Positions 1-7,470 are shown, numbered from the stretch's first letter. The stretch: 7,470 nt of DNA from Sphingobacteriia bacterium (GCA_009926245.1 RFPG01000055.1:1-7470); one strand, 5' to 3'. Notes: generated from the sequence alone by a model not told the origin. A program made the numbers and translations.

Positions 1-327
1 AAAAAAGGACAAAAAATCTGCATCATGGACCTTCGTCACCTGCGCGATCGCATGGCCGATTACTTTGTCATTGCCCAGGCCGAATCAGGCACCCAGCTAC
101 GAGCGATGGCTGAATCGGTGCAGGAAACCGTCAAAGCCCAAACCGGCCTAAGGGTCTGGGGAAGCGAAGGCCAGAACCACGGAAGATGGATTCTGCTGGA
201 TTACGCCGATGTGGTGGTCCATCTTTTCTTACCCGAAATCCGGGAATTTTACAACCTCGAAAAACTCTGGAACGACGCAAGGATGACCTATCCACAGTCC
301 CTTCCGGCCGATTCCAATCCTCAATAA
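1..327 (+). CDS. rsfS: Ribosomal silencing factor RsfS (Iojap/DUF143 family), 5' end outside window
   Basis: RsfS binds ribosomal protein uL14 on the large subunit and blocks subunit joining, which lowers translation when nutrients are short (family knowledge). The sequence shows the family core: an LDLR-like strand (here MDLRHL), the DYFVIA segment, then RVWGSEG, WILLDYADVVVHLF and the REFYNLEKLW end. An ATG at 25 could be taken as the start, but the frame stays open to base 1 and its first eight codons read KKGQKICI. This fits the conserved KKG-x-x-I/V strand that precedes LDLR in full-length members. The real start therefore lies upstream of the window, and 108 codons of the usual 115-125 are present. 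The TAA stop at 325-327 is one base before the ftsH ATG, so the two genes are surely co-transcribed and probably translationally coupled. The family call is firm. Confidence 0.93.
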   Translation, partial: KKGQKICIMDLRHLRDRMADYFVIAQAESGTQLRAMAESVQETVKAQTGLRVWGSEGQNHGRWILLDYADVVVHLFLPEIREFYNLEKLWNDARMTYPQSLPADSNPQ

Positions 328-328
328 C

Positions 329-2344
329 ATGGCCAACAACCGCAAAACCAAAATCCGCACAAACGGTCCCAAAAACGCGCCCAATGCGCCCAAAAAATCC
401 TTCAACCTCTATTGGTTGTACATTGTTATTGCCCTGGTTTTGCTTGGCTTGCAGTTCTTGAATCCAGGAACCGCTGCCAAAACCATTACCTGGAAAGAAT
501 TTACGGCCCTTGCCTCCAAAGGCGAAGTCGAAAAACTCGTAGGCTACAAGCAGGATGATCTCTATGTTATGGAGGTGCATCTTACAGAGAGAGCCATGGA
601 GTCGGACAAGTACCGGGATTTTCGTAACAAAAGCTTTGGCGGCCCCCGCAACAATCCCTATTACTTTACAGAAAGTTCTCCCGAAAATTTAGAAAATCGC
701 CTCAAAGACTGGGCCATCAAAGACAAAAAGGACGAGATTGCTGTCCAATGGGAATCTCGGCATTCATGGTTCAGCGACGCCTTGGGTTTCTTGTTGCCAA
801 CACTTCTTTTGATTGGTCTCTGGTTCTTGTTGTTTCGGCGTGTGGCATCGGGCGGTGGACCCGGCGGTCAGATTTTTAATATTGGAAAATCCAAGGCGAC
901 CCTTTTCGACAAGAACACCAAGGTTAACATTACTTTTAACGATGTCGCTGGCCTTGAAGAAGCCAAAGTAGAAGTGATGGAAGTGGTGGACTTTCTCAAG
1001 AATCCCAAAAAATACACTGCCTTGGGTGGAAAAATTCCCAAAGGAGTCTTGTTGGTGGGACCTCCAGGTACAGGCAAAACCCTGTTGGCCAAGGCAGTAG
1101 CAGGCGAAGCCCAGGTTCCATTCTTCACCCTAAGCGGATCGGATTTTGTGGAGATGTTTGTCGGTGTCGGTGCAAGCCGGGTGCGGGATTTGTTCAAACA
1201 AGCCCGCGAAAAAGCCCCTTGCATCATTTTTATTGATGAAATTGATGCGGTCGGACGATCAAGGGGCAAGAACCAAATCATGGGGGGGAACGACGAACGC
1301 GAAAGCACCTTGAACCAGCTCTTGGTTGAAATGGATGGCTTCTCGACGGACCTGGGCATCATCATGATGGCCGCCACCAACCGACCGGATGTTTTGGACG
1401 CCGCCTTGCTGAGACCGGGACGATTTGACCGTCAAATCAGCATTGATCGGCCGGATCTTATTGGTCGAGAACAAATCTTCAAAGTCCATCTCAAGGCATT
1501 GAAATTGGCCGCCGAAGTGGATGCTCATAAACTGGCCGAACAGACCCCTGGATTTGCGGGAGCCGAAATCGCCAATGTTTGCAACGAAGCCGCTTTGATC
1601 GCAGCACGTACCGACAAGAAGGAAGTCGAAATGATTGACTTCAATGCGGCCATCGATCGGGTGATAGGTGGCCTGGAAAAGAAAAACAAAATCATCTCCC
1701 CTGAAGAAAAGAAAATCGTGGCCTACCACGAGGCAGGCCATGCTGTTGTGGGATGGTTCCTGGACAGTACCGATCCCTTGGTCAAAGTGAGCATCGTCCC
1801 CCGGGGCGTGGCGGCGTTGGGTTATGCCCAATACCTACCCAAGGAGCAGTACCTCTACACCACCGAACAGCTTTTGGATACCATGTGCATGACCCTGGGC
1901 GGTCGAGCGGCCGAAGAGGTGGTTTTTGGGCGAATTAGCACCGGCGCCCAGAACGACTTGGAGCGCATCACTCGTGTTGCCTACGGCATGGTCACCCTGT
2001 ACGGAATGAGCAAAGCCGTGGGGCCGATTAGCTTCAACGATACCCAAGGCGAATACCAGTTCCGCAAGCCGTACTCCGAGGAAACAGCGTTGTTGATTGA
2101 CCAAGAAGTCCGGGCCATTATCGACAAAGCCTATCAGCAAACCTTGGCCTTGATCAAATCCAAACGAGATATTCTCGAAGCCATCGCCCAAGAATTGCTG
2201 GCCAAGGAAGTTATTTTCCAGGTGGACCTGGAGCGTCTGGCGGGCCCGCGACCCTTTGAGCATGACGCTTTGATTGTGCCCGAGCCAACGACCGAGCCAA
2301 CGGCCGATGCGACGAGTCCATCCCCTGTTAACGACCAACCCTAA
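329..2344 (+). CDS. ftsH: ATP-dependent zinc metalloprotease FtsH
   Basis: FtsH is a hexameric inner-membrane AAA+ protease that extracts and degrades membrane and regulatory proteins. This protein has 671 residues, near the usual 640-700. Domains in order: a basic, Asn-rich cytoplasmic tip; membrane helix 1 (about 27-44); a periplasmic domain of about 100 residues; membrane helix 2 (about 151-169); a glycine-rich linker; an AAA+ domain with Walker A GPPGTGKT (244-251), pore motif FVG (277-279), Walker B IIFIDEID (299-306) and arginine fingers R362 and R365; and an M41 peptidase domain. The zinc site is HEAGH (467-471), with D543 in GAQNDLE as the expected third ligand. All key residues are intact. 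The last 20 or so residues are a Pro/Thr/Glu-rich tail encoded partly by a short tandem repeat. The ATG lies one base after the rsfS stop without a Shine-Dalgarno sequence, as is common in Bacteroidota. The next gene starts 5 bases after the stop. Confidence 0.98.
   Translation: MANNRKTKIRTNGPKNAPNAPKKSFNLYWLYIVIALVLLGLQFLNPGTAAKTITWKEFTALASKGEVEKLVGYKQDDLYVMEVHLTERAMESDKYRDFRNKSFGGPRNNPYYFTESSPENLENRLKDWAIKDKKDEIAVQWESRHSWFSDALGFLLPTLLLIGLWFLLFRRVASGGGPGGQIFNIGKSKATLFDKNTKVNITFNDVAGLEEAKVEVMEVVDFLKNPKKYTALGGKIPKGVLLVGPPGTGKTLLAKAVAGEAQVPFFTLSGSDFVEMFVGVGASRVRDLFKQAREKAPCIIFIDEIDAVGRSRGKNQIMGGNDERESTLNQLLVEMDGFSTDLGIIMMAATNRPDVLDAALLRPGRFDRQISIDRPDLIGREQIFKVHLKALKLAAEVDAHKLAEQTPGFAGAEIANVCNEAALIAARTDKKEVEMIDFNAAIDRVIGGLEKKNKIISPEEKKIVAYHEAGHAVVGWFLDSTDPLVKVSIVPRGVAALGYAQYLPKEQYLYTTEQLLDTMCMTLGGRAAEEVVFGRISTGAQNDLERITRVAYGMVTLYGMSKAVGPISFNDTQGEYQFRKPYSEETALLIDQEVRAIIDKAYQQTLALIKSKRDILEAIAQELLAKEVIFQVDLERLAGPRPFEHDALIVPEPTTEPTADATSPSPVNDQP
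2281..2304 (+). repeat. Two-copy 12-base tandem repeat inside the 3' end of ftsH
   Basis: The units CGAGCCAACGAC (2281-2292) and CGAGCCAACGGC (2293-2304) differ at one base. They encode the EPT-T/EPT-A stretch of the Pro/Thr-rich C-terminal tail of FtsH. The unit length is a multiple of three, so a change in copy number would keep the reading frame. This is a minor feature, probably a local slippage duplication in an unstructured tail. Confidence 0.6.
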
Positions 2345-2349
2345 ACGGA

Positions 2350-3012
2350 ATGGCGCTCTCATCGCGCGAGACCGTTATCCAGCGACTGCGCAAAGCCCTG
2401 ATTCACCCCTCCGATCCGCCCTTGCGGGTTCGTCCGGAACAGGCGGCAGAAGATCCGTTTGAACCCATGGAGGAAGACCTGGCTTTGGTCTTTGCCAAAC
2501 GCTTGTTGCAACTCAAGGGCCAGTTTGTCTACGCCGAAACCCAAGCCGAATTGGCGACCTACCTGGCCAAGGCCCTTGAAGGGGTTGAAAACCGCAACCT
2601 CTTTTGTTTGGAGCATGAAATTCAAGATTTGTTACGAAAATCCGGTCTGGCTTACCGCGTTGACACCGAACGAATGGACGAAGCAGGGGTGGGGGTTACG
2701 GGCTGCGAAGCCCTGATTGCCTGGAGCGGATCGGTCATGGTAAGTTCGGCCCAAGCCTTCGGGCGCAGCCTCACGGTGTACCCACCCATTCATTGGGTGG
2801 TGGCCCGCAGCAGTCAATTGGTACCCCGCCTCAAGGATGCCTTTGGCCTTCTGCGTCAGCGTTATCCAGATCAAAACTACCCTTCCATGGTTTCGACCAT
2901 CACCGGACCCAGTCGGACCGCTGATATCGAGAAAACATTGGTATTGGGGGCGCATGGGCCCCGTGAATTGTGGGTCTTTTTGTTGGAGGATGAAGCCCAC
3001 GAAAATCACTGA
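2350..3012 (+). CDS. LUD-domain (LutC/YkgG-like) protein
   Basis: This 220-residue protein belongs to the LUD family, which includes LutC of the LutABC L-lactate oxidation complex. The chemical role of the domain alone is not settled. Family signs are the N-terminal SSRETVIQRLRKAL helix, the mid-domain VTGCEALIAWSGS segment (116-128, matching the G-[IV]-T-x-[AC]-...-GS stretch of the family), TGPSRTADIE (185-194) and the GAHGPRELWVFLLED end (from 200). The length is usual for a stand-alone LutC-type protein. No lutA or lutB is next to it, so a role in lactate use should not be assumed. A LUD gene directly after ftsH is an arrangement I recognise from Bacteroidota. The ATG is 5 bases after the ftsH stop with no clear ribosome binding site. 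The next start is 8 bases after its TGA. The family call is firm and the function unknown. Confidence 0.9.
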   Translation: MALSSRETVIQRLRKALIHPSDPPLRVRPEQAAEDPFEPMEEDLALVFAKRLLQLKGQFVYAETQAELATYLAKALEGVENRNLFCLEHEIQDLLRKSGLAYRVDTERMDEAGVGVTGCEALIAWSGSVMVSSAQAFGRSLTVYPPIHWVVARSSQLVPRLKDAFGLLRQRYPDQNYPSMVSTITGPSRTADIEKTLVLGAHGPRELWVFLLEDEAHENH

Positions 3013-3020
3013 GGCGGCCT

Positions 3021-3833
3021 ATGAAGTCCATTTACCTCCTGAGTGATTTTCATCTGGGTAGCCCCTCGGTGGCGGCATCCCGTCCCCGGGAACAATTGTT
3101 GTTACGGTTTTTTGAGGAAACCTCGGCGGATGCATCGGCGTATTATTTGTTAGGGGATGTTTTTGATTTTTGGTTTGAATTGCGGCACGCCGTTCCCAAA
3201 CATTTTGTTCGGTTGCAGGGTTGCCTTGCCTCTTTGACCGATGCAGGTATTCCGGTCCATTATTTCACGGGCAACCACGATACCTGGACCTTTGGCTACT
3301 TGGAACAAGAATTGGGGGTCATCCTGCACCGGGATACCCTGGTGACCGAGTGGGAGGGAAAACATTTATTGCTGGCCCACGGAGATGGCAAGGGGCCCGG
3401 TGATCGTGGATACAAGCGCCTCAAACGCGTTTTTGGCTCCCGCCTTAACCAACGCCTTTTTGGGCTCCTGCATCCGGATTTTTCTTTTGCCATAGCCCAA
3501 GGATGGTCCCGCCAAAGCCGAGCATCCCAAATCACCGAATCCTACGGAACAGGTGATCAGTCCCCTGTTTTTGACCCCGCCAAAGAATGGCTGTACCAAT
3601 ACAGTCTGCGCAAACAAAAGGAGCGTCAACAAGCAGCGCTTCCCCCCTTGGATTACTTGGTCTTTGGGCATCGTCATTTACCGATTTTTTGTCCCCTACC
3701 GGGTGGAGGGACCTATGTCAACCTGGGTGAATGGATGCACCAACCCACCTACGCTCGTTTTCATGCCGGTATCCTGGATTTGAAAACCTACCCGGATCAC
3801 CAAAGCTCGGGCTATGGCCGCCTTTCTATTTGA
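3021..3833 (+). CDS. lpxH: UDP-2,3-diacylglucosamine diphosphatase (LpxH-type metallophosphoesterase)
   Basis: LpxH hydrolyses UDP-2,3-diacylglucosamine to lipid X and UMP, the fourth step of lipid A synthesis, at the cytoplasmic face of the inner membrane. The protein is 270 residues, slightly longer than the 240 of E. coli. It keeps the full calcineurin-like dinuclear metal site: SDFHLGS (D9, H11), GDVFDFWFE (D46), GNHD (N85), AHGDG (H120) and GHRH (H217, H219). These match the E. coli metal ligands one for one. The DFWFE segment and the G-x-R-x-Y-K-R-L-K-R-stretch (about 127-136) are typical of LpxH-like enzymes rather than general phosphoesterases. The ATG at 3021 puts the first metal motif at residue 8, as expected. 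GAGG at 3011-3014, overlapping the stop of the previous gene, may act as a weak ribosome binding site. A related YbbF-like phosphoesterase is the main alternative. Confidence 0.88.
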   Translation: MKSIYLLSDFHLGSPSVAASRPREQLLLRFFEETSADASAYYLLGDVFDFWFELRHAVPKHFVRLQGCLASLTDAGIPVHYFTGNHDTWTFGYLEQELGVILHRDTLVTEWEGKHLLLAHGDGKGPGDRGYKRLKRVFGSRLNQRLFGLLHPDFSFAIAQGWSRQSRASQITESYGTGDQSPVFDPAKEWLYQYSLRKQKERQQAALPPLDYLVFGHRHLPIFCPLPGGGTYVNLGEWMHQPTYARFHAGILDLKTYPDHQSSGYGRLSI

Positions 3834-3840
3834 CCTTCCC

Positions 3841-3879
3841 ATGTTCCTTTCTACTTCAACCAAAGCTGCCCATGCTTGA
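3841..3879 (+). other. Possible 12-codon mini-ORF overlapping the prfA start
   Basis: In the 38-base gap after lpxH an ATG at 3841 opens a frame of 12 codons ([12 protein letters not shown]) that ends at TGA 3877-3879. This stop lies just inside prfA, so the frame overlaps the prfA start codon at 3872 by eight bases. Such an overlap would allow ribosomes ending the mini-ORF to restart at prfA. There is no Shine-Dalgarno sequence, and a frame this short arises easily by chance. Expression is not shown. Confidence 0.15.
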
Positions 3880-4942
3880 CCGGATTGCCCCCCTTCAGGC
3901 CCGATTTAACGACCTGGAACGCACGCTGCAGGACCCGGCTGTTTTTGGAGACTCGTCCAGAATGGCAAGTCTTAACAAAGAATACAGCAAGCTACAGAAA
4001 ATCCTGGGGGTGGCCGATCGTTATCGAAAAACCCTTCAAAGAATCGAAGATGGCAAAGTCTTTTTGACCGAAAATACCGATCCCGAATGGGCCGAATTGG
4101 GTCGCCAAGAACTCGACCAGGCCCAGGCCGAATTACCTGGTTTGGAGGAAGAGCTCACCTGGCTGCTCATTCCCCGGGATCCCGAAGATGACAAAGATGT
4201 CCTTCTCGAAATCAGAGCGGGAACCGGAGGCGACGAGGCCGGGCTTTTTGCGGGGGATCTGGCCCGTATGTACCAACGATACTGCGAAAAACAAGGCTGG
4301 AAGGTGGAACTGCAGGATGCCAGCGAGAGTACGCTTGGCGGATACAAAGAAATCATTTACCGGGTCAGTGGTGAGGAGGTTTATGGGACGCTCAAGTTTG
4401 AATCCGGTGTTCACCGTGTTCAGCGGGTCCCTGCCACCGAAACCCAGGGCCGGGTGCACACCTCCGCGGCTACGGTGGCGGTAATGCCCGAAGCCGAAGA
4501 AATTGATGTGGTTTTGAACCCGGCGGATATTGAACTCCAAACCGCCCGTTCCGGTGGAGCCGGTGGTCAAAATGTGAACAAAGTCGAAACCAAAGTCATG
4601 TTAACCCACAAACCCACGGGCATTGTGGTCACGTGTCAAGTGGAGCGTTCGCAATTAGGAAACCGAGCCCGAGCTATGGAGATGCTGCGAACCCGCCTGT
4701 ATGAACTTCAAAAACAAAAAGCGGATGCCGAAGAGGCAGGCAAACGCAAAACCATGGTCTCCACCGGCGATCGTTCGGCCAAGATCCGGACCTATAATTT
4801 CCCACAGAGTCGGGTGACGGATCACCGAATCGGAATGACCGTCTATTCCTTGGATCAATTCATGGACGGCGATTTGCAGGATATGATTCAAGCGCTCAAA
4901 TTGGCGGAAAACACCGAAAGACTGGCCGGACTAAAATCCTGA
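3872..4942 (+). CDS. prfA: Peptide chain release factor 1 (RF1)
   Basis: RF1 recognises UAA and UAG in the ribosomal A site and triggers release of the finished peptide. The 356-residue product from ATG 3872 has the normal RF1 length. Family signs are the start [19 protein letters not shown], the conserved [13 protein letters not shown] segment, the PAT tripeptide (187-189, the P-x-T anticodon motif that marks RF1 rather than RF2, which has SPF) and the catalytic GGQ loop (231-233, in [14 protein letters not shown]). The C-terminal [18 protein letters not shown] stretch is also typical. The same frame is open back to an ATG at 3731, but that extension lies inside lpxH, resembles nothing in RF1 and would add 47 residues, so 3872 is the start. 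The gene ends in TGA, a codon read by RF2. No prmC (the glutamine methyltransferase for GGQ), often next to prfA in other bacteria, is adjacent here. Confidence 0.97.
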   Translation: MLDRIAPLQARFNDLERTLQDPAVFGDSSRMASLNKEYSKLQKILGVADRYRKTLQRIEDGKVFLTENTDPEWAELGRQELDQAQAELPGLEEELTWLLIPRDPEDDKDVLLEIRAGTGGDEAGLFAGDLARMYQRYCEKQGWKVELQDASESTLGGYKEIIYRVSGEEVYGTLKFESGVHRVQRVPATETQGRVHTSAATVAVMPEAEEIDVVLNPADIELQTARSGGAGGQNVNKVETKVMLTHKPTGIVVTCQVERSQLGNRARAMEMLRTRLYELQKQKADAEEAGKRKTMVSTGDRSAKIRTYNFPQSRVTDHRIGMTVYSLDQFMDGDLQDMIQALKLAENTERLAGLKS

Positions 4943-5002
4943 GGTCCTACCTTGTTCCTTTATCTTGCATCTTTGGGTCTTTAAACCACCAAAAAAATCC
5001 CT
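4943..5002 (+). promoter_or_regulatory. Spacer before transketolase with A-rich leader; possible weak promoter
   Basis: This is the largest gap in the window. It ends in an A-rich run (seven A at 4991-4997), 5 bases before the GTG start; A-rich leaders commonly stand in for Shine-Dalgarno sequences in Bacteroidota. CATCTTTG at 4968-4975 matches the Bacteroidota -7 box TAnnTTTG except at its first base, and its distance to the start would fit a short leader. However, no good TTTG-like -33 box lies at the usual spacing upstream (a TTG at 4952-4954 is too close). I see no terminator hairpin after prfA, so read-through from upstream remains likely. Confidence 0.25.
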
Positions 5003-6997
5003 GTGCGTACAACTGCGAACCCCCTGGACCTTGCGGTCATTGCCAACATCAAAGGCCTGGTGATGGACGCCACGGCGGCCGCTCATTCAGGGCATCCAGG
5101 CGGGGCCTTTTCGTCCTGCGATTTTGCAGCCTTGTTGTGGATGGAGACCTTGCACTTTGCTCCGGATTTCCCCAAATGGCCATTGAGGGACCGCTTTGTG
5201 TTATCGGCAGGCCATGAATCCATGCTGCTCTACAGCCTCCTGCATTTGTCACGCATGCTGAGTATGGACGAAATCCGGCGTTTTCGTCAATTGGGAAGCC
5301 TAACTCCGGGTCATCCCGAAAGTCATTTGACGCCGGGTGTTGAAGCCACCACCGGCCCCCTGGGCCAAGGGGTCGCCATGGGCGTCGGTATGGCCGTTGC
5401 TGCCCTGCAGGAACAAGCCCTGCGCCCCTTGGATCGATTGCCCCGAATCTGGGTTCTGGCGGGGGATGGTGATTTGCAGGAAGATGTGGCATTGGGGGCC
5501 TGCCAGCTGGCCGGGCATTGGGGGCTGGGGAATTTGGTTCTTTATTACGACAAAAACGATATTCAAATTTCGGGACCCGTTGATCGGGTCAGTTCCTTGG
5601 ACTTCAAGGCTCACTTTGAATCCATGCAATGGGAGGTTCTCGAAATCAATGGGCACGACCACCATGAATTGCGGCAGGCGATGGAACGGGCCACCCAGGC
5701 AGAGCGCCATCGTCCCTTGCTCATCATCGGACAAAGCACCATGGCCCAAGGAGCTGCCACCATGGAGGGTCTGGCCAAAACCCACGGGGAGCCCCTCCCC
5801 GCCGCGGAGATTGCCGCTACCAAAAGCCGACTGGGCCTGGATCCCGAGGCCTCCTTTGCGGTCCAACCCTCGGTTTACGAACATTTCAACCGTAGACTCA
5901 AGGATCTCAACGCCCTGGCGGCCGCATACACCCCGCCAACAACCCTTCCGTCGGTCCCTGAAATCGCTTGGCCCTCCTACGATACCGGCCAAAGCTTGGC
6001 AACCCGCGTTGCTTTTGGACAGGCCTTGGCCCAAATGGCCCCGCAGATGTTGGGGCTAACAGGCGGAAGTGCTGACTTGGAGCCCTCGAATAATACCGGG
6101 GCCTTTGCGGCTGCGGTTGGAGAGTTCACCCGGAATCACCGCAGCGGGCGCAACCTCGCCTTTGGGGTACGCGAATTCCCCATGGCGGCCATTCTCAACG
6201 GAATAGCCCTTTATTCCCCGGATTTCAAACCCTTTGGCGCCACCTTTTTGACCTTTTCGGATTACATGCGCAATGCCATCCGCATGAGTGCCATCCAAAA
6301 GGTACCGGTTCTGCATGTTTTTACCCACGATTCCATCTTTCTGGGGGAGGACGGCCCAACGCACCAATCCGTTGAACATATCATGAGCCTTCGGGCCATC
6401 CCGGACCTTTGGGTCATGCGGCCGGCCGATGCCCGTGAAACCCAGGCCTGCCTCCGATTGTGGGCGGCCCAAGGCCATCAACCGGCGGTACTCGCCTTGA
6501 CCCGTCAGAACGTGCCGACCCTCGCCTGTACCGAAGGGACCCCCGAAACCCTGGATGCCAAAGTGGCCCAAGGCGCGTACCTAGCCTGGAAGCACGAAGG
6601 CTCGGATTCATCCTTGGCCCCGCTCTATGGCTACGCCACCGGGTCGGAGGTCGCCACCTTGATCAAGGCCTTCCAAGGCCTCGCGGAGAACGAAGGATCG
6701 TTGCGGCAACGCGAAATGCGGGTTTACTCGATGCCCTGTTGGGAGCTTTTAGATGAACAACCGGCCGCTTACAAGGCCGAAGTTCTGGGGCCCGCCCATG
6801 CCCGTCGCGTTTCATTGGAAGCCGGCGTTACCTTGGGTTGGTCCCGATTCACGGGGCTTGATGGCTTGACAATCGGCGTCGATACCTTTGGCTATTCAGC
6901 CCCTGGTCCTGAACTTGCTCGTCATTTTGGTTTGGAGCCTCAACAGGTGCAGGATCGAATCGCCGCATGGCTTAACAGCTCCCATCATCCTGCCTAA
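5003..6997 (+). CDS. tkt: Transketolase, full-length single-chain
   Basis: Transketolase uses thiamine diphosphate and a divalent metal to move two-carbon units between sugar phosphates, linking the pentose phosphate pathway with glycolysis. The 664 residues contain all three regions. The pyrophosphate-binding domain has H28 and H31 in HSGHPGG, H71 in SAGHES, GPLGQG, and the cofactor motif GDGDLQE (D155, E160) with N185 and I187 in DKNDI. The pyrimidine-binding domain has the catalytic glutamate E391 in FGVREFPM, H442 in FTHDS, and D450 and H454 in GEDGPTHQ. The C-terminal domain ends with SLEAGVTLGW and VDTFGYSAPG. The GTG at 5003 is chosen because an in-frame TAA lies at 4982-4984 and the first internal ATG (residue 21) would remove part of the first helix. 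FRQLGSLTPGHPE resembles the FRQLHSKTPGHPE type of transketolase known from several phyla. It is not one of the split two-gene enzymes. Confidence 0.96.
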   Translation: MRTTANPLDLAVIANIKGLVMDATAAAHSGHPGGAFSSCDFAALLWMETLHFAPDFPKWPLRDRFVLSAGHESMLLYSLLHLSRMLSMDEIRRFRQLGSLTPGHPESHLTPGVEATTGPLGQGVAMGVGMAVAALQEQALRPLDRLPRIWVLAGDGDLQEDVALGACQLAGHWGLGNLVLYYDKNDIQISGPVDRVSSLDFKAHFESMQWEVLEINGHDHHELRQAMERATQAERHRPLLIIGQSTMAQGAATMEGLAKTHGEPLPAAEIAATKSRLGLDPEASFAVQPSVYEHFNRRLKDLNALAAAYTPPTTLPSVPEIAWPSYDTGQSLATRVAFGQALAQMAPQMLGLTGGSADLEPSNNTGAFAAAVGEFTRNHRSGRNLAFGVREFPMAAILNGIALYSPDFKPFGATFLTFSDYMRNAIRMSAIQKVPVLHVFTHDSIFLGEDGPTHQSVEHIMSLRAIPDLWVMRPADARETQACLRLWAAQGHQPAVLALTRQNVPTLACTEGTPETLDAKVAQGAYLAWKHEGSDSSLAPLYGYATGSEVATLIKAFQGLAENEGSLRQREMRVYSMPCWELLDEQPAAYKAEVLGPAHARRVSLEAGVTLGWSRFTGLDGLTIGVDTFGYSAPGPELARHFGLEPQQVQDRIAAWLNSSHHPA

Positions 6998-7010
6998 AGA
7001 AATTTTCGTC

Positions 7011-7470
7011 ATGAAAAACCTATTCAGCCCACATCGTATTCTCCTCCTGCAGGCCGTCGCTCTTCTTGGATTGTTTTCGATGCTGACCTTGTCGGTCTTG
7101 GCCCAATCCAATCCCAGCCCCGGCAAACCCCAAACCAAGCCCATCTGGATTACCGGAGCCATCATCCACGATGCGGTCAACCCTCCGTACACCGGGGTCA
7201 TCGGCTTTGACAAAGGCGAGATTATCTATGTGGGCCGTGGCACCGAAATCCGATTGGACGCAGCAAATTCCGAAATCATTGATGCCCGGGGTCAGCATGT
7301 TTATCCCGGATTTATCGCCCTCCACACCCTGCTGGGCTTGTACGAAATCGAATCCGTCCGCGCCACCAGGGATCATACCGAATCCGGCACCCTGAACCCC
7401 CATGTTCATGCCTTGATTGCTTATAATTCTGATTCAAGAATCGTCCCGACCATTCGTAACCACGGGGTCC
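7011..7470 (+). CDS. Exported amidohydrolase-family protein, 3' end outside window
   Basis: The first 153 codons of a longer gene are present. Residues 1-31 form a clear Sec signal peptide: KN at the start, a hydrophobic core (about 10-30) and a VLA-Q cleavage site after A31. There is no lipobox cysteine, so the product is probably soluble in the periplasm or secreted. The rest matches the small N-terminal beta domain of the amidohydrolase superfamily (imidazolonepropionase/dihydroorotase-like): ITGAIIHD, GVIGFDKGEIIYVG and IIDARGQHVYPGFIALHT. In canonical members PGFID is followed by a-H-x-H; here H105 is kept but the second histidine is L107. The following LGLYEIESVRATRDHTESGTLNPHV resembles a Bacteroidota branch that, as I recall it, often lacks this motif. 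The gene begins 13 bases after the transketolase stop without a Shine-Dalgarno sequence. Substrate and activity cannot be told from this fragment. Confidence 0.85.
   Translation, partial: MKNLFSPHRILLLQAVALLGLFSMLTLSVLAQSNPSPGKPQTKPIWITGAIIHDAVNPPYTGVIGFDKGEIIYVGRGTEIRLDAANSEIIDARGQHVYPGFIALHTLLGLYEIESVRATRDHTESGTLNPHVHALIAYNSDSRIVPTIRNHGV

Noticed and set aside
131..580. Minus-strand open frame across rsfS and the start of ftsH
   Set aside because: It spans two well-identified + strand genes and its translation shows no recognisable motif.
868..2362. Three long open frames on the minus strand opposite ftsH (868-1380, 1259-1831, 1835-2362)
   Set aside because: They lie wholly or almost wholly within the unmistakable ftsH gene, overlap each other, and their translations show no recognisable domain. 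They are antisense shadows of a coding sequence.
3825..3832. TCTATTTG as a -7 promoter box for prfA
   Set aside because: It differs from TAnnTTTG at one fixed base and no TTTG-like -33 box lies at the right spacing. It also overlaps the lpxH stop codon, so a chance match is likely.
3731..3871. N-terminal extension of RF1 starting at ATG 3731
   Set aside because: The extra 47 residues come from the lpxH coding region read in another frame and do not resemble RF1. The start at 3872 gives the standard RF1 N-terminus and length.
4935..4990. Terminator after prfA
   Set aside because: The short CCTGAGG palindrome at the stop codon is not a hairpin of useful length, and no stem followed by a T-run is present. 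I see no convincing terminator anywhere in the window.
5300..6059. Open frames of about 240 codons on both strands inside the transketolase gene (minus 5300-6034, plus 5337-6059)
   Set aside because: The transketolase frame carries all cofactor and catalytic motifs across this region. The other two translations are rich in Pro, Trp, Arg or Gly and look like out-of-frame products of GC-rich codons.
1..7470. Mobile elements, CRISPR, RNA genes, phage or defence genes
   Set aside because: All gaps are 60 bases or less, every gene is a recognisable core or metabolic family, and there are no terminal inverted repeats, spaced direct repeats or tRNA-like folds that I can see.

Overview
This window looks like ordinary chromosomal DNA from a member of the Bacteroidota. 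It holds seven genes, all on the + strand and tightly packed. The assignment rests on three things: the gene order ribosome silencing factor - FtsH - LUD-domain protein, which I recognise from Bacteroidota chromosomes; the near absence of Shine-Dalgarno sequences before the starts; and the style of the RsfS, FtsH and exported amidohydrolase sequences. The DNA is moderately GC-rich for that phylum. I cannot name the genus, or choose between the flavobacterial and saprospiral lineages.

Layout. Positions 1-3833 carry the 3' part of rsfS, then ftsH, a LUD-domain (LutC-like) gene and an LpxH-type phosphoesterase. The gaps between them are 1, 5 and 8 bases, so they very probably form one transcriptional unit. 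After 38 bases comes prfA (peptide chain release factor 1, 3872-4942). A 60-base spacer then leads to a full-length single-chain transketolase with a GTG start (5003-6997). After 13 bases an exported amidohydrolase-family gene begins at 7011 and runs off the right edge. No stretch longer than 60 bases lacks a gene.

How the genes work together. RsfS (ribosome silencing) and RF1 (termination) act in translation. FtsH is the inner-membrane AAA+ protease. LpxH makes lipid X in lipid A synthesis. In E. coli FtsH controls lipid A synthesis by degrading LpxC, so FtsH and LpxH may share more than a transcript, but that is inference here. Transketolase serves the pentose phosphate pathway. The LUD protein and the amidohydrolase have no assigned substrate.

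I see no tRNA, rRNA, CRISPR array, insertion sequence, phage gene or convincing terminator, and nothing that looks like a new system. The points most worth a second look are the amidohydrolase that keeps only the first histidine of the usual HxH metal motif, the lone LUD gene between ftsH and lpxH, and a 12-codon mini-ORF that overlaps the prfA start.
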